Assembly (NCBI GenBank): GCA_020850535.1
Contig: JADZEM010000135.1
Location: 62,001 to 126,000 of the forward strand
Length of the DNA stretch: 64,000 nt
From: Chloroflexota bacterium
Lineage (GTDB): Bacteria; Chloroflexota; UBA6077; JACCZL01
Direction of reading: 5' to 3'
Each line of letters opens with the position of its first letter. The first letter of the stretch is position 1. Of the stretch, positions 1-9,755 are shown in pieces. The notes under the pieces are model-generated. The model was given only the letters and a program-made list of their open reading frames with translations. It did no database searches and was not told the DNA's origin. Both the position numbers and the translations under genes were made by a program.

Positions 1-767
1 TGGCGATGGTGGCGGCATCCAGTCGTGGCCTCGGGCGGGCCTGCGCCATCGGGCTGGCCCGCGAGGGCGTCAAGCTGAGCCTGGCCGCGCGCAGCGCCGA
101 GGCCCTGGCAAAGGTGGCCGACGAGATCGAGCAGGAGTCTGGGACCGAGGTGCTGACGGTCCCCACGGACGTGACCCAGGGCGACCAGATCCTGGCCTGG
201 ACCGAGCAGACGGTTGCACGCTACGGCGGCGTGGACATCCTGGTCACCAACGCGGGCGGGCCGCCGCACGGCAACTGGGCCGACTTCCAGGACGACGAGG
301 CCTGGATCGAGGCGTTCAACCTGAACATGCTGAGCACCATCAGGATGATCCGCTCGGTCATCCCCTCGATGCGCGAGCGCGGCGGCGGGCGCATCCTGAA
401 CATCCAGTCCACCTCGGTCAAGGCGCCGCTGCAGAACCTGATTCTGTCGAACACGATCCGCCCCGGCGTGGCCGGCCTCGCCCAGAGCCTCTCGCGCGAG
501 CTGGCCGGCGACAACATCCTGGTCAACACGGTCTGCCCGGGCGCGATCTACACCGACCGTCTGCGCTCGGCCACCCTCCACCGCGCCGAGCAGGTCGGCA
601 TGACCGAGCAGGAGGCCGTCGCCGAGCGCACCCAGGCGATCCCACTCAAGCGGTTCGGCACGCCCGAGGAGTTCGCCAACATGGTGGTGTTCCTGGCGTC
701 CGGCCGGGCCAGCTACGTGACGGGCAGCACCATCGCGGTGGACGGCGGCTCGTTCCCGGCCATCTAG
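1..767 (+). CDS. SDR-family oxidoreductase, 5'-truncated by window edge
   Basis: At least 253 residues of a Rossmann-fold short-chain dehydrogenase/reductase. The nucleotide-binding turn reads VAASSRGLG at the very start of the window. Because SDR genes normally begin several residues before this turn, the true start probably lies upstream and the first visible ATG (position 6) is internal. NAG is present in the expected central position (VTNAGGPP). The usual YxxxK catalytic pair is absent: the aligned stretch reads LSNTIRPG, as in the atypical 'BKR-like' SDR subgroup. The C-terminal PGAIYTDR loop and VDGG end are normal. The substrate cannot be told. The gene lies about 80 bp upstream of a small hypothetical gene on the same strand. 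Confidence 0.85.
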   Translation, partial: AMVAASSRGLGRACAIGLAREGVKLSLAARSAEALAKVADEIEQESGTEVLTVPTDVTQGDQILAWTEQTVARYGGVDILVTNAGGPPHGNWADFQDDEAWIEAFNLNMLSTIRMIRSVIPSMRERGGGRILNIQSTSVKAPLQNLILSNTIRPGVAGLAQSLSRELAGDNILVNTVCPGAIYTDRLRSATLHRAEQVGMTEQEAVAERTQAIPLKRFGTPEEFANMVVFLASGRASYVTGSTIAVDGGSFPAI

Positions 768-849
768 CGGCGTGGCCCACGCTCCGCAAGCTACCTCCGT
801 GACGAGGCACCACCTCACTCCGTCGTGAGCGCCGGGAGAGCGATACACG

Positions 850-1071
850 ATGTTTCAGCTCTGGGACATGGAATCTGCGAACCTTCTCGGCTCGTATACG
901 ACCGAGGATGCAGCGCTGCACATCGTTCGACAGGCGATCGACAGGCATGGCGCTGAGGTGGTCGCCACGCTGTTGCTCCTCCGGGAAGACGCGGGCGGTC
1001 AGCTCACCGACATCGCCGAGAGCGCGGCTCTCGCGAAGCTCGCGCTCTCGCGCACGACGCCAGCGGCCTGA
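850..1071 (+). CDS. Small acidic hypothetical protein (73 aa)
   Basis: A 73-residue protein beginning MFQLWDMESANLLGSY. GGGAG lies about 11 bases before the ATG. No signal peptide or membrane segment is visible; the sequence is mostly amphipathic helix (AALHIVRQAIDRHG) followed by a Leu-rich helix. The N-terminal 'aspartate-aromatic, tag-like' pattern (FQLWDMESANLLGSY) looks like short proteins common in high-GC Chloroflexota and actinobacterial genomes, but I cannot assign a function. A perfect 14-bp hairpin follows the stop codon, supporting a real transcription unit that ends here against the convergent zinc-type gene. Confidence 0.6.
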   Translation: MFQLWDMESANLLGSYTTEDAALHIVRQAIDRHGAEVVATLLLLREDAGGQLTDIAESAALAKLALSRTTPAA

Positions 1072-1073
1072 TT

Positions 1074-1106
1074 CGGCCGGGCGACAGAGGCGCTGTCGCC
1101 CGGCCG
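1074..1106. terminator. Bidirectional hairpin between convergent genes
   Basis: A perfect 14-bp inverted repeat, CGGCCGGGCGACAG with its complement, around a 5-nt AGGCG loop. It lies between the stop codons of two convergent small genes. There is no T-run, so intrinsic termination would rest on the GC-rich stem; it can work for either strand. Confidence 0.65.
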
Positions 1107-1165
1107 GTCCCCAGTCAGGCGCGAGTCAGGTGCGGTTGTTGGTCGCGGTCGCGTCGGACCTGAGC

Positions 1166-1426
1166 CTAATAGATCGTGCCCGTGAACGCTGGCGTACCGC
1201 GCATGCCGTGGCCGTGGCAGGCGGTGCAGGAGCAGGCGCCCTTCCCACCGCACTCCGGGCAGGCGCACCGTGGCGCAGCCTTCGACTTCTGGACGGCCGT
1301 CGCCGAGCTGCCAGGGCCCAGGTGCATGTCGCTGACGTCGCCAGCGCCGCTACAGGACTTACACGGGATGCGGCCCTGCCCGTGACAGACCGGGCAGGTG
1401 TTGTACCAGACGGATGCCTGAGTCAT
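1166..1426 (-). CDS. DnaJ-type CxxCxGxG zinc-binding small protein (86 aa)
   Basis: Start chosen at the ATG at 1426, because AGAAGG lies 7 bases upstream; longer in-frame extensions have no ribosome-binding site. The protein carries CPVCHGQGRIPCKSCSGAG near the N-terminus and CACPECGGKGACSCTACHGHG near the C-terminus, that is, four CxxC(x)G(x)G modules that would bind two zinc ions as in the DnaJ cysteine-rich domain. There is no J domain and no substrate-binding beta domain, so it is a free-standing zinc module, possibly an assembly or redox chaperone. It is transcribed divergently from the chemoreceptor at 1746 across a 319-bp gap with no obvious gene. Confidence 0.7.
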   Translation of the reverse strand: MTQASVWYNTCPVCHGQGRIPCKSCSGAGDVSDMHLGPGSSATAVQKSKAAPRCACPECGGKGACSCTACHGHGMRGTPAFTGTIY

Positions 1427-1745
1427 TGCGTGCCTTCTTTCCGCGTTCAATGAGGTCCCGCGAACAACACCTGTTCTCAAAGGCCCTCTCTACTGAACTG
1501 ATTCCTCTCTCTCATTCAACGTCCAGCGGCGCACACGCAGACGGGGCGGATGTCCCGACTCCCCTGGGCCGGCTGTCCCGACGCCCGTTCATCTCAATTC
1601 TTTCCGAAATCTTTTCCGTCAGCACCCCATCCTGCTGCGCTGGTGGGCCGTTGTTCTCGAAAGAGCCTGCCGGCAGCCAGGGTGTGCTGTTCGCGCGCCA
1701 TGGTGGCGGGTGTGGTGTGCAGGCAGTGTGGGTGGAGTACGAGAA
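1427..1745. other. Divergent intergenic region, no gene seen
   Basis: 319 bp between the zinc-type gene (minus) and the first chemoreceptor (plus). It is pyrimidine-rich in the first half. It must hold the promoters of both genes, but I found no convincing -35/-10 pair, flagellar sigma-28 box or known riboswitch. Confidence 0.5.
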
Positions 1746-3833
1746 ATGGGATCCTGGCTACGCCATGTGCGTGTGCGCTGGCAACTTATCGCCAGCATCA
1801 GCTCGATTCTGGTTTTGTTCGGCGTGGCTGGCTGGGTCAGCATCGCGTCGTTGGGCCGGCTGGCGGACGGTCTCGACGGCATGTACGGGCGCGAGCTGCT
1901 GCCGCTCGACCGCGTTTCGCGGGCGACGCTGACGCTCGAACGGATCAACACCACGCTGGAAGAGGCTCTGAACGCGACCTCGCCCGAGGAGCGCGCTCAC
2001 GACATCCAGCGCCTCGACGAGCTGAGCCGAGCGTTCGCCGAGCTGCTCCAAGAGTACCGCGAGGACCGTCAGGCGGCCGGGCCACAGAGCGCCGTCCTGC
2101 TGGCCGAGTTCGACCGGCGGTGGGCCGTCTTCGAGCCAAACCAACAGAAGATCCTCGAACTGGCGCATGCGGGCGAGGTTGACGCGGCTGACGAGATCCA
2201 CGATGCGAGCGGCGTGTCCGAGGCGATTGACGCACTCGAAGCGCTCAGCGCGATGCACCAGGCGCGGGCCGCCGCTGCGAGAGATGCCGGGTGGGTCGAG
2301 TTTGAGCGACAGCGGGCGCTCGTGCTGGCCCTGCTGGCGGTGGCGGTCGCAGCCGGTGTTGGGGCCGGCTACCTGCTCTCGCACGGCATCGTCGCGCCAG
2401 TCATCCGGCTGTCGCAGGTGGCGTCGCGGCTGAGCGCAGGCGACGTCGAGCAGCAGATCGAGCTGGATTCCGACAACGAAATCGGGCAGCTTGCTCGCGA
2501 CTTTCGCCGGATGATCGCGTATCAGCGGTCAATGGCGGTGGCAGCCCAGGCTATCGCGGACGGTGACCTGACGGTCCAGATCGATCCGCACTCTGAGCAG
2601 GACCGCCTCGGGATGGCCTTCGCAGCGATGGTCGAGGGGTTGCACGAGCTCGTCGAGAAGCTGCAGCTCTCGGCGGATGGGTTGAACCATACGGCCGGGG
2701 ATCTCGGGCAGGCGGCGACCCAGACGAGCGGCGCGGTTCAGCAGGTCGCCGGCGCGATCCAGTGTGTGGCCGACGGCGCCCAGGACAGCAGTCGAGCGGC
2801 CCAGTCGTCGCACCGCGCGGTGGACGAGCTTGCCCAGGTCATTGAGGACGTGGCGCGCGGCGCTCGCGAACAGGCACGCCAGCTTCAGGAGGCTTCGACG
2901 ACGACGGTTGGGATGGTCTCGGGGATCGAGCGGGTGGCAACCAACGCGCGCTCGGTGGCGGCGACGAGCGAGCAGGCCCGGCTCTCGGCGGAGCATGGCG
3001 CGGAGGCGATCCGAGAGACCGTCGCCGGCATGCAGGAGATCCAGTCGGTGGTGGCGACGGCCGCCACGACCGTCGAGCATCTTGGAGCGCTCGGCGAACG
3101 CATCGGCTCGGTGGTCGAGATCATCGACGAGATCGCGGAGCAGACCAATCTGCTGGCGCTGAACGCGGCCATTGAGGCGGCCCGGGCCGGCGAGCACGGC
3201 GCAGGCTTTGCGGTGGTGGCCGACGAGGTCCGCAAGCTCGCCGAGCGCTCGCAGCGGGAGACCCGCGAGATTTCAGCGCTGATCGTCCAGGTGCAGGCCA
3301 GCACCCAGCAGGCGATGGCGGCGATGCACGCCGGCTCCGACCGGGTCGGGGCGGGGGTCGCCAAAGCCGATCAGGCAGGCGCCGCCCTCGGCAAGATTCT
3401 TGACGCGGTCGCGGCGACGGTGAGCGAAGTGAACGGCATCGCCGTGGCCTCCCAGGAGATGGCGGATGGGGCGCGGAGCGTCGTGCAGATGATGCAGACG
3501 CTGGCGGTCGAGGTTGACGGCAGCTCGTCGGCGACCGAGCAGATGGCGGCCCGCGCCGAGGAGGTCACCGAGGCGATCCGGACCAGTGCCGCCGTTTCGG
3601 AGGCGAACTCGATTTCGGCTGAGCAGGTCTCGGCGTCCACCGAGGAGATGAGCGCCCAGGTTGAGGAGATGACGGCGCAGGCCGAAGAGCTGGTGGTCAC
3701 TGCCGAGATGCTGCGGTCACTCGTGACGCGGTTCCAGCTCGCGGAGGGCGTCAGCGGACGGGAGGGCGACGCCCTCCCGCCCGCTGGCGCCCGTCTCCCC
3801 CAGTCAGCGCCGGCGTGGACTCGCGCGAGCTGA
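1746..3833 (+). CDS. Methyl-accepting chemotaxis protein (HAMP + MCP signalling)
   Basis: 695 residues. Start at the ATG at 1746, with GGTGGAG about 9 bases upstream. Layout: TM1 about residues 12-33; a periplasmic four-helix-bundle-like sensor of about 155 residues; TM2 about 190-211; HAMP about 212-265 ([16 protein letters not shown]) followed by a second HAMP-like segment; then a long coiled-coil signalling domain whose hairpin tip ([19 protein letters not shown], about residues 460-480) is the CheA/CheW contact region. Gln/Glu-rich heptads suit methylation. The tail lacks an NWETF-type CheR/CheB-docking pentapeptide. No che genes occur in the window, so it must join an array encoded elsewhere. 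Ligand unknown. Confidence 0.92.
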   Translation: MGSWLRHVRVRWQLIASISSILVLFGVAGWVSIASLGRLADGLDGMYGRELLPLDRVSRATLTLERINTTLEEALNATSPEERAHDIQRLDELSRAFAELLQEYREDRQAAGPQSAVLLAEFDRRWAVFEPNQQKILELAHAGEVDAADEIHDASGVSEAIDALEALSAMHQARAAAARDAGWVEFERQRALVLALLAVAVAAGVGAGYLLSHGIVAPVIRLSQVASRLSAGDVEQQIELDSDNEIGQLARDFRRMIAYQRSMAVAAQAIADGDLTVQIDPHSEQDRLGMAFAAMVEGLHELVEKLQLSADGLNHTAGDLGQAATQTSGAVQQVAGAIQCVADGAQDSSRAAQSSHRAVDELAQVIEDVARGAREQARQLQEASTTTVGMVSGIERVATNARSVAATSEQARLSAEHGAEAIRETVAGMQEIQSVVATAATTVEHLGALGERIGSVVEIIDEIAEQTNLLALNAAIEAARAGEHGAGFAVVADEVRKLAERSQRETREISALIVQVQASTQQAMAAMHAGSDRVGAGVAKADQAGAALGKILDAVAATVSEVNGIAVASQEMADGARSVVQMMQTLAVEVDGSSSATEQMAARAEEVTEAIRTSAAVSEANSISAEQVSASTEEMSAQVEEMTAQAEELVVTAEMLRSLVTRFQLAEGVSGREGDALPPAGARLPQSAPAWTRAS

Positions 3834-4062
3834 CAGGATCCAGGCGAACGCCTAGTGGAATCGCGGTGCGAAATCGCTGAGAGAACATCGCCGCGCTGCA
3901 TGTCCCGTCACTTTTGCGTGTGTGATTCCGATGTCTTCATGTGGAAGCGGTTACCAGACGCTCGAAAGGAGAGCGAACGGACTCGGAGGCCGCTTCCCCG
4001 AGCGCGTGCGTCGAGGACGATGCCCGCTCGGCTCCAGGCGCTCTTGATCGAGGGAGGGTCGA

Positions 4063-6144
4063 GTGCAACTTGGGATTCGCGGCAAGCTGTACGCTGGATT
4101 TGGCACGGTTCTGGTCTTGCTGGGACTCGTCGCTTTCGTCGGCTATCGCAACACGACTCGTTTCGCCAGTGACTTCTCGTCGCTCTACGACGACCGGCTG
4201 GTCCCCGTCCTGCAACTCTCGGATGTGCAGATGGCACTGTACGAGCTGCGCCTCGGGGCGCTCGGCTACGATCTCGCGGATGCTGCCGGCCGCCAGAAGA
4301 TCCGTGCCGACGATGCGAAGTGGATCCGGACCATTGAGGACCGCATGCGCGAGTACGCCGCCACCGAGCTGGTGACGGCGGAGGTCGAAGACCTGGCGGC
4401 CTGGCAGCGGAGTTTCCCGGCCTACGTGCAGACGCGCGGACGTGTGCTCGACCTGTCCGACCAGGGCAAGCGCGACGAGGCGAACGCCTTGCGTGTCGGG
4501 GAGGCCGGGCGGCTGTTCACCGAGTCGCTCAACAGCCTGACGGACCTGACCAGGGTGCAGCAGCACGTTGGCGCGGCGATGAACGCCGACACCCGGGCGA
4601 CGGCGTCAACCTCGATCTGGCTGCTGCTGGGGATTTCGACGCTGGCCGTCGCGCTCGGCGCGGGCATGGCAGCCATCGTCTCGCGGGGCATCGTGCGCGG
4701 GGTCCGCGACGTGCAGACCACGCTGACCTCGCTCACGGAGCGCTGTGCAAGCGAGCTTTCGCGTGCCCTCGAAGCGCTGGCGCACAACGACCTGACCGTC
4801 AAAGTGGTTCCGTTGACGCCGGCGATTGTCCGCTACGGCTCCGACGAGATCGGCGAGACCGCGCGGATCACCAACCTGATGCGCGACAAGGTCATCGCGA
4901 CCGTGGACAGCTACGAGCAGGCCCGGGTGGGGCTGCAGCACCTGCTGCGCCAGGTTCAGGAGGCCTCGGATACCGTCGCGGCCACGTCCGGGCAGCTCGG
5001 GCAGGCCGCCGCGCAGACGACGGGCGCGGTCCAGCAGGTGACCCAGGCGATCCAGCAGGTGGCGGCCGGCTCGGGCGAGGCCAGCCAGTCGGCCCAGGCG
5101 TCGGCTGAGGCCGTGACGCAGCTCGGGCAGGCCATCGACGGCATAGCCAGGGGGGCCGGCGAGCAGGCACAACAGGTCCAGGCCGTCTCCACGACCACCA
5201 TGCAGATGGCGGCCGGAGTGGAGCAGGTCGCAGAGCGTGCGCGTGACGTCGCCGAGGCCTCGGCCGAGATGAAGGACGTGGCCGAGCACGGGGCGCGCGC
5301 CGTGCGCCAGACGGTGGACGGCATGTCTGAGATCCGGACGGTCGTGGCGGCGGCCGCGGCACGCGTTGGCGACCTCGGCCGGCTGGGCGAGAAGATCGGG
5401 GCGGTGGTCGAGACCATCGACGACATCGCCGAGCAGACCAATCTCCTGGCCCTGAACGCGGCCATCGAGGCGGCTCGGGCCGGCGAGCACGGCAAGGGGT
5501 TCGCGGTGGTGGCTGACGAGGTCCGCAAGCTGGCCGAGCGCTCCCAGCGCGAGACGCGGGCCATCTCGGAGCTGATCCGTGAGGTGCAGGCGCGCACCCG
5601 CGAGGCCGTGGACGCGATGGAGCAGGGGTCGGTGCGTGTCGAGCAGGGCTCCGCGCGGGCCGACGAGGCCGGCTCCTCGCTGGCGGAGATCCTGCGGGCG
5701 GTGGACACGACGGTCAGCCAGGTGACGCAGATCGCCTCGGCGGCGCAGGAGATGGCCGGCGGCGCGCGGGGGGTGGTCGACTCGATGGGCAGCATCAGCG
5801 CGGTGGTCGAGGAGAACTCGGCAGCGACCGAGCAGATGGCCGCCCAGGCCGGGCAGGTCAACGCGGCGATCGACGCGATTGCCAGCGTGTCGGAGTCGAA
5901 CAGCGCCGCCACCGAGGAGGTATCGGCGTCCGCCGAGCAGATGTCGGCCCAGGTGGAGGAGATGAACGCCCAGGCCGAGGAGCTGGCATCGACCGCCGAG
6001 GGGCTGCGGGATCTGGTGGCCCAGTTCCAGCTCGATCAGTCCGCCGAGCCGCGCCAGGTGGGCGGCCAGGGTGAGCGCCAGTCGGGCCAGCGCGAGCGAC
6101 AGACGGGCCAGCAGCGGGCTGCCGGCCGGCGGCGCGCGGCGTAG
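4063..6144 (+). CDS. Methyl-accepting chemotaxis protein, second copy
   Basis: 693 residues, GTG start at 4063 preceded by GAGGGAGG. TM1 about residues 10-27, a helical-bundle sensor of roughly 155 residues beginning [13 protein letters not shown] (4HB_MCP-like), TM2 about 185-205, HAMP-type linker, then the signalling hairpin with [19 protein letters not shown] about 450-470. The cytoplasmic half is closely similar to that of the upstream receptor, but the sensor parts differ, which is the usual result of duplication followed by input-domain divergence. The C-terminus ends in a basic Gln/Arg-rich tail. A strong hairpin follows the stop codon. Confidence 0.92.
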   Translation: MQLGIRGKLYAGFGTVLVLLGLVAFVGYRNTTRFASDFSSLYDDRLVPVLQLSDVQMALYELRLGALGYDLADAAGRQKIRADDAKWIRTIEDRMREYAATELVTAEVEDLAAWQRSFPAYVQTRGRVLDLSDQGKRDEANALRVGEAGRLFTESLNSLTDLTRVQQHVGAAMNADTRATASTSIWLLLGISTLAVALGAGMAAIVSRGIVRGVRDVQTTLTSLTERCASELSRALEALAHNDLTVKVVPLTPAIVRYGSDEIGETARITNLMRDKVIATVDSYEQARVGLQHLLRQVQEASDTVAATSGQLGQAAAQTTGAVQQVTQAIQQVAAGSGEASQSAQASAEAVTQLGQAIDGIARGAGEQAQQVQAVSTTTMQMAAGVEQVAERARDVAEASAEMKDVAEHGARAVRQTVDGMSEIRTVVAAAAARVGDLGRLGEKIGAVVETIDDIAEQTNLLALNAAIEAARAGEHGKGFAVVADEVRKLAERSQRETRAISELIREVQARTREAVDAMEQGSVRVEQGSARADEAGSSLAEILRAVDTTVSQVTQIASAAQEMAGGARGVVDSMGSISAVVEENSAATEQMAAQAGQVNAAIDAIASVSESNSAATEEVSASAEQMSAQVEEMNAQAEELASTAEGLRDLVAQFQLDQSAEPRQVGGQGERQSGQRERQTGQQRAAGRRRAA

Positions 6145-6155
6145 CTCTGGAGGCC

Positions 6156-6186
6156 GGGGGTCGTCCGGACGCCGTGGACGACCCCC
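6156..6186 (+). terminator. Hairpin after second chemoreceptor gene
   Basis: Arms GGGGGTCGTCC and GGACGACCCCC (11 bp, perfect) enclose a 9-nt loop 12 bases after the receptor stop codon. There is no T-run, but its position and strength suit a terminator. Confidence 0.7.
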
Positions 6187-6367
6187 CGCCCCGCTGCGCG
6201 GCGCACATATCGGCTTCACAGACATCGTCTCCCGCGTGCAGGAGCGGGGGGCGGGGGTGAGGGGCCTTTGCCGCGACGCCGGGGCGCTCACCATGCTCCG
6301 TGGCGGAGCGCGCACTATCATGGACGGACAGCAACGCACGCCTGCCGCGTGAGGAGGGGACCGCCCC

Positions 6368-8083
6368 ATGTCCGATGTCGTGATCTCGACCGTCGCGTAC
6401 GGCTCTGGTGGGGGCCGCCCCCTGATCATGCACCTGCTCCGCGCCACCCCGCCGCCGGCCGGCCGCGCGCCAGCCCTGCTCTGGGTCCACGGCGGCGCGT
6501 TCCGCCACGGCAGCAAGGACAGCGGCATCCCGAAGCTGTTCCCGTTCGCGCGGCGCGGCTACGTCTGTGTCAGCATCGAGTATCGGCTGAGCGGCGAGGC
6601 AGTCTGGCCGGCCCAGATCGAGGACTGCAAGGCGGCCGTCCGCTACCTGCGGGCGCACGCCGACGAGCTGGGCATCGATCCCGAGCGCATCGGGGCGTGG
6701 GGCGCATCGGCCGGCGGGCACCTGGTGGCGATGCTCGGCGTGGCGCCGGATCGGCCCGAGCTTGAGGGCAACGGCGGCTGGGCCGAGCACTCCAGCCGCG
6801 TGCAGGCCGTCTGCGACTTCTATGGGCCATCCGACCTGCTGGGGATGGTCGGGCAGGCCAGCGCGCTCGACCACGACGACGCCGACTCGCCCGAGGGGCA
6901 GCTGCTCGGCGGCGTCGTCAGCGAGCACCCTGAGCGGGCGCGCTCGGCCAGCCCGGTCAGCTACCCGAACGGCACGGAGCCGCCCTTCTTGATCTTCCAC
7001 GGTGCGGAGGACATGACCGTCCCCTTCGAGCAGAGCCAGCAGATGTACCAGGCGACAGGCTCGGGGGACGCTATCTTCCACACGGTGCTCGGGGCGGGGC
7101 ACGGCGGCCCAGCCTTCGAGCACCCGGCCGTGGTGAGCCGCGTCGAGGCGTTCTTCGACCGGCATCTCGGGCCGGCCCCGCTGCCCGCGCCGGCCGACGC
7201 GACGCCCCGTGCCACGCCGACGGCGCCGCAGCTGGTGACCGTCGCCTCGCGCGCGTGGGTCAACCCCGACGCCACGCCGCCGCTGGCGACATTCCAGACG
7301 TTCGAGAGCCGGGCCGCCGGCGGGCCAGTCGGCTACTCGCTGTACCTGCCGCCCGCCTACGACGCCGACGCCAGCACCCGCTACCCCGTCATCTACTGGC
7401 TGCACGGGATGGGCGGCGACCCACGGCGCGGCGGCACGTTCGTGCGGATGCTGGACGAGGCGATCCGCGCTGGCATCGCGCCGGCGGCCATCGCGGTGCT
7501 GCCGAACGGCGGCCCGGCCGGGTTCTACTGCGACTGGCCCGGCGGGCAGTGGCCGATTGAGACGGTCATCGTCGAGGAGCTGATCCCGCACATCGACGCG
7601 ACCTACCGCACGATCGCCGGTCGCGAGGGGCGGGCCATCGAAGGGCAGTCGATGGGCGGCTTCGGCGCGGCCCACCTCGGGTTCAAGTATCCGGACCTGT
7701 TCGGGACGGTCTCGATCTCGGCCGGCGCGCTGATCGACTTCACCGTGGCCCGGCCGTCAGACGACGTGCGACGGTCGCGGGTGTTGCAGACGGTCTGGGG
7801 CGGGGACGCCGCGCGGTTCCACGCCGACGATCCCTCCACGCTGGTGCGGCAGAACGCGGACCGGATCCGGGGGCGGATGCTGGTGCGGAGCTTCTGCGGG
7901 GACCAGGACTCGCTGCTGGAGCGCAACGACCGCTTCCACGATCTGCTGCTGGAGCTGGGCATCGCGCACGAGTACACCATCGTGCCGGGCGCGGCGCACC
8001 CCTACGACGACAAGATCGTGCGGCTGGGCGTCGGGCACTTCGGCTTCTTCAAGGAGGCGTTCGCGACCGTCGCCGCCCGCTGA
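6368..8083 (+). CDS. Fused double alpha/beta hydrolase (acetyl-esterase-like + esterase-D-like)
   Basis: 571 residues, ATG preceded by GAGGAGGGG. Residues 1 to about 275 form an acetylxylan-esterase/BD-FAE-like hydrolase: oxyanion motif HGG at 41-43, nucleophile Ser114 in GASAGG, acid in HGAEDMTVP and His in GAGHGGPAF. Residues from about 300 to the end form a second hydrolase of the putative-esterase (esterase D/feruloyl esterase) type, with its nucleophile in GQSMGGFG near residue 427, an Asp in CGDQDSL and a His in GAAHPYDD. Both triads look complete. There is no signal peptide, so it is probably cytoplasmic. A role in deacylating carbohydrate esters is inference from domain types only. 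Confidence 0.85.
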   Translation: MSDVVISTVAYGSGGGRPLIMHLLRATPPPAGRAPALLWVHGGAFRHGSKDSGIPKLFPFARRGYVCVSIEYRLSGEAVWPAQIEDCKAAVRYLRAHADELGIDPERIGAWGASAGGHLVAMLGVAPDRPELEGNGGWAEHSSRVQAVCDFYGPSDLLGMVGQASALDHDDADSPEGQLLGGVVSEHPERARSASPVSYPNGTEPPFLIFHGAEDMTVPFEQSQQMYQATGSGDAIFHTVLGAGHGGPAFEHPAVVSRVEAFFDRHLGPAPLPAPADATPRATPTAPQLVTVASRAWVNPDATPPLATFQTFESRAAGGPVGYSLYLPPAYDADASTRYPVIYWLHGMGGDPRRGGTFVRMLDEAIRAGIAPAAIAVLPNGGPAGFYCDWPGGQWPIETVIVEELIPHIDATYRTIAGREGRAIEGQSMGGFGAAHLGFKYPDLFGTVSISAGALIDFTVARPSDDVRRSRVLQTVWGGDAARFHADDPSTLVRQNADRIRGRMLVRSFCGDQDSLLERNDRFHDLLLELGIAHEYTIVPGAAHPYDDKIVRLGVGHFGFFKEAFATVAAR

Positions 8084-8123
8084 CGGGATACCCTTCACCC
8101 CCCGCCGCCGCTTGCAAAGCGCG

Positions 8124-8231
8124 CAGGGCAATCGCATGTTGAGCGCGTCGTGCAGGGTCGTCGGGGGTTTCAACCCCCGACTGCCCGTATTGCCACGTTC
8201 TGGGAACACCAACGAACAGGCGATGGCCCTG
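8124..8231. mobile_element. MITE-like element, 108-bp deletion derivative
   Basis: Ends CAGGGCAATCGC and GCGATGGCCCTG are imperfect inverted repeats matching the 217-bp elements at 11335 and 14508. The inner GGGGGTTTCAACCCCC hairpin and the GGGAACACCAACGAAC sub-end are also shared. The middle of the element is missing. The flanking 10-mers agree at only 6 of 10 positions, so any target duplication has decayed. It lies between the convergent esterase and trpB2-like genes. Confidence 0.7.
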
Positions 8232-8256
8232 AGGCAGCGTGTTGGCCTCAGCGCGG

Positions 8257-8282
8257 GGCGGGCCGCCGGTCAGCGGCCCGCC
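8257..8282 (-). terminator. Terminator-like hairpin overlapping trpB2-like stop codon
   Basis: Arms GGCGGGCCGC and GCGGCCCGCC (10 bp, perfect) enclose a 6-nt loop. Read on the minus strand, the loop contains the TGA stop codon of the trpB2-like gene. Confidence 0.6.
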
Positions 8283-9646
8283 ACCTGGGGCAGATGCGCC
8301 AGCGCCTCCTGGATGGCCGCTTCCGGGTACTCGTAGTCTTCGAGCTGGCCCGAGAAGTAGGCGTCGTAGGCGGCCATGTCGAAGTGGCCGTGCCCGGAGA
8401 GCAGGAAGAGGATCACGCGCGGCTCGCCGGCCTCCTTCGCAGCCAGCGCCTCGTCGATGGCCGAGCGGATCGCGTGGGCCGACTCGGGGGCCGGCATGAT
8501 CCCCTCGGTCCGCGCGAACTGCACGGCGGCGTCGAATACCTTCGTCTGGGCGTGCGCGACGGCCTCGATGACCCCCTCGTCCACCAGCTGGCAGACCAGG
8601 GGCGCGTCGCCGTGGTAGCGCAGGCCGCCCGCGTGGATCGACGGCGGCACGAACGTGTGCCCGAGCGTGTGCATCTTGACCAGCGGCGTCAGCCCGACGG
8701 TGTCGCCCAGGTCGTAGGTGTAGACGCCCTTGGTGAGGGTCGGGCAGGCCAGCGGCTCGGCGGCGACGAAGCGCGTCTTCTTGCCGTGCTTGAGCCGCTC
8801 CCCCACGAACGGGAACGAGATCCCGGCGAAGTTGGAGCCGCCGCCGACGCACCCGATGACCACGTCCGGGTACTCGCCGGCCAGCTCCATCTGCTTCATG
8901 CTCTCCTGCCCGACGACCGTCTGATGCAGCAGCACGTGGTTCAGGACGCTGCCGAGCGAGTAGTGGGCATCGTCGTGGGTGGCGGCGTCCTCGACGGCCT
9001 CCGAGATGGCGATGCCGAGCGATCCTGGCGAGTCGGGCGCTTCCTCCAGCACCTTGCGGCCGGCGTTGGTCTGCTCTGACGGGCTGGCGTAGATGGTCGC
9101 GCCGTACGCCTGGATCAACGACTTCCGATACGGCTTCTGGTAGTAGGACGCCTTGACCATGTACACCGTGCACTCGAGGTCGAACATGGTGGCGGCCAGG
9201 GCGATGGCCGTGCCCCACTGGCCGGCCCCGGTCTCGGTGGTCAGCCGTTTGATGCCCTCTTGCTTGTTGTAGTAGGCCTGGGCGACGGCCGTGTTGGTCT
9301 TGTGCGAGCCTGAGGGCGAGACGCCCTCGTACTTGTAGTAGATGTGGGCAGGGGTATCGAGCGCCTTCTCCAGCCGGCGGGCGCGGAACAGCGGCGAGGG
9401 CCGCCAGAGCCGGTAGATGTCCCGGACCTCGTCGGGGATCTCGATGCGGGGCTCCTGCGAGACCTCCTGCATGATGATCCCCATCGGGAACAGGGGAGCC
9501 AGATCGGCCGGGCCGAGCGGCTGTCCGGTGCCCGGGTGCAGGGCTGGGGCCGGCGGGCTGGACAGGTCCGGGACGATATTGTACCAGTGGGTCGGCAGAT
9601 CGCGTTCGTCGAGCACAATCTTGGTCTGCTTGTCGTCCAGGGGCAT
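8270..9646 (-). CDS. TrpB-like PLP-dependent enzyme (TrpB2 class)
   Basis: 458 residues. Start at the ATG at 9646 with GAGGAGG 8 bases upstream; the longer reading frame only translates a heptamer repeat array. PLP lysine is about K116 in SGSHKTNTA, and the phosphate loop GGGSN is about 268-272. The N-terminal extension ([12 protein letters not shown]) and the ARPSPL-like WRPSPLFRA are hallmarks of the TrpB2 subfamily, which can condense indole and serine but usually occurs without a partnered TrpA. No other trp gene is nearby, so it may salvage indole or act on another substrate. The putative promoter and leader are unusual: a TATACT box followed by heptamer repeats. Confidence 0.9.
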   Translation of the reverse strand: MPLDDKQTKIVLDERDLPTHWYNIVPDLSSPPAPALHPGTGQPLGPADLAPLFPMGIIMQEVSQEPRIEIPDEVRDIYRLWRPSPLFRARRLEKALDTPAHIYYKYEGVSPSGSHKTNTAVAQAYYNKQEGIKRLTTETGAGQWGTAIALAATMFDLECTVYMVKASYYQKPYRKSLIQAYGATIYASPSEQTNAGRKVLEEAPDSPGSLGIAISEAVEDAATHDDAHYSLGSVLNHVLLHQTVVGQESMKQMELAGEYPDVVIGCVGGGSNFAGISFPFVGERLKHGKKTRFVAAEPLACPTLTKGVYTYDLGDTVGLTPLVKMHTLGHTFVPPSIHAGGLRYHGDAPLVCQLVDEGVIEAVAHAQTKVFDAAVQFARTEGIMPAPESAHAIRSAIDEALAAKEAGEPRVILFLLSGHGHFDMAAYDAYFSGQLEDYEYPEAAIQEALAHLPQVAGR

Positions 9647-9675
9647 GCCGAGCCTCCTCGCTACGCGGCCTGGGT

Positions 9676-9722
9676 CGTGGATCGTGGATCGTGGATCGTG
9701 GATCGTGGATCGTGGATCGTGG
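9676..9722. repeat. Heptamer array, CGTGGAT x6 plus 5 nt
   Basis: Six identical 7-bp units followed by CGTGG. It sits between the TATACT box at 9727-9732 (minus strand) and the ATG of the trpB2-like gene, so it would form most of that gene's 5' untranslated leader. It is followed by the sequence GCGGGAGTATA, which also follows the array at 11229. Confidence 0.9.
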
Positions 9723-9726
9723 CGGG

Positions 9727-9732
9727 AGTATA
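9727..9732 (-). promoter_or_regulatory. -10-like TATACT box for trpB2-like gene
   Basis: TATACT on the minus strand, 81 bp upstream of the ATG. No good -35 hexamer is seen 16-18 bp upstream. The same TATACTCC context recurs before the uridine-kinase-like gene (11287-11292) and the aminotransferase gene (14013-14018), which is the main support for it. Confidence 0.45.
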
Positions 9733-9755
9733 GCCAGCCCTCGTCCCGCTGGACC

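Noticed and set aside
3834-4062. Cyclic-di-GMP riboswitch in the gap before the second chemoreceptor
   Set aside because: I could not place the conserved core and tetraloop of either known class.
4606-6528. Long minus-strand open frame over the second chemoreceptor
   Set aside because: Composition (Leu/His/Arg/Gly) is that of a shadow frame; the plus strand encodes a complete MCP with a ribosome-binding site.
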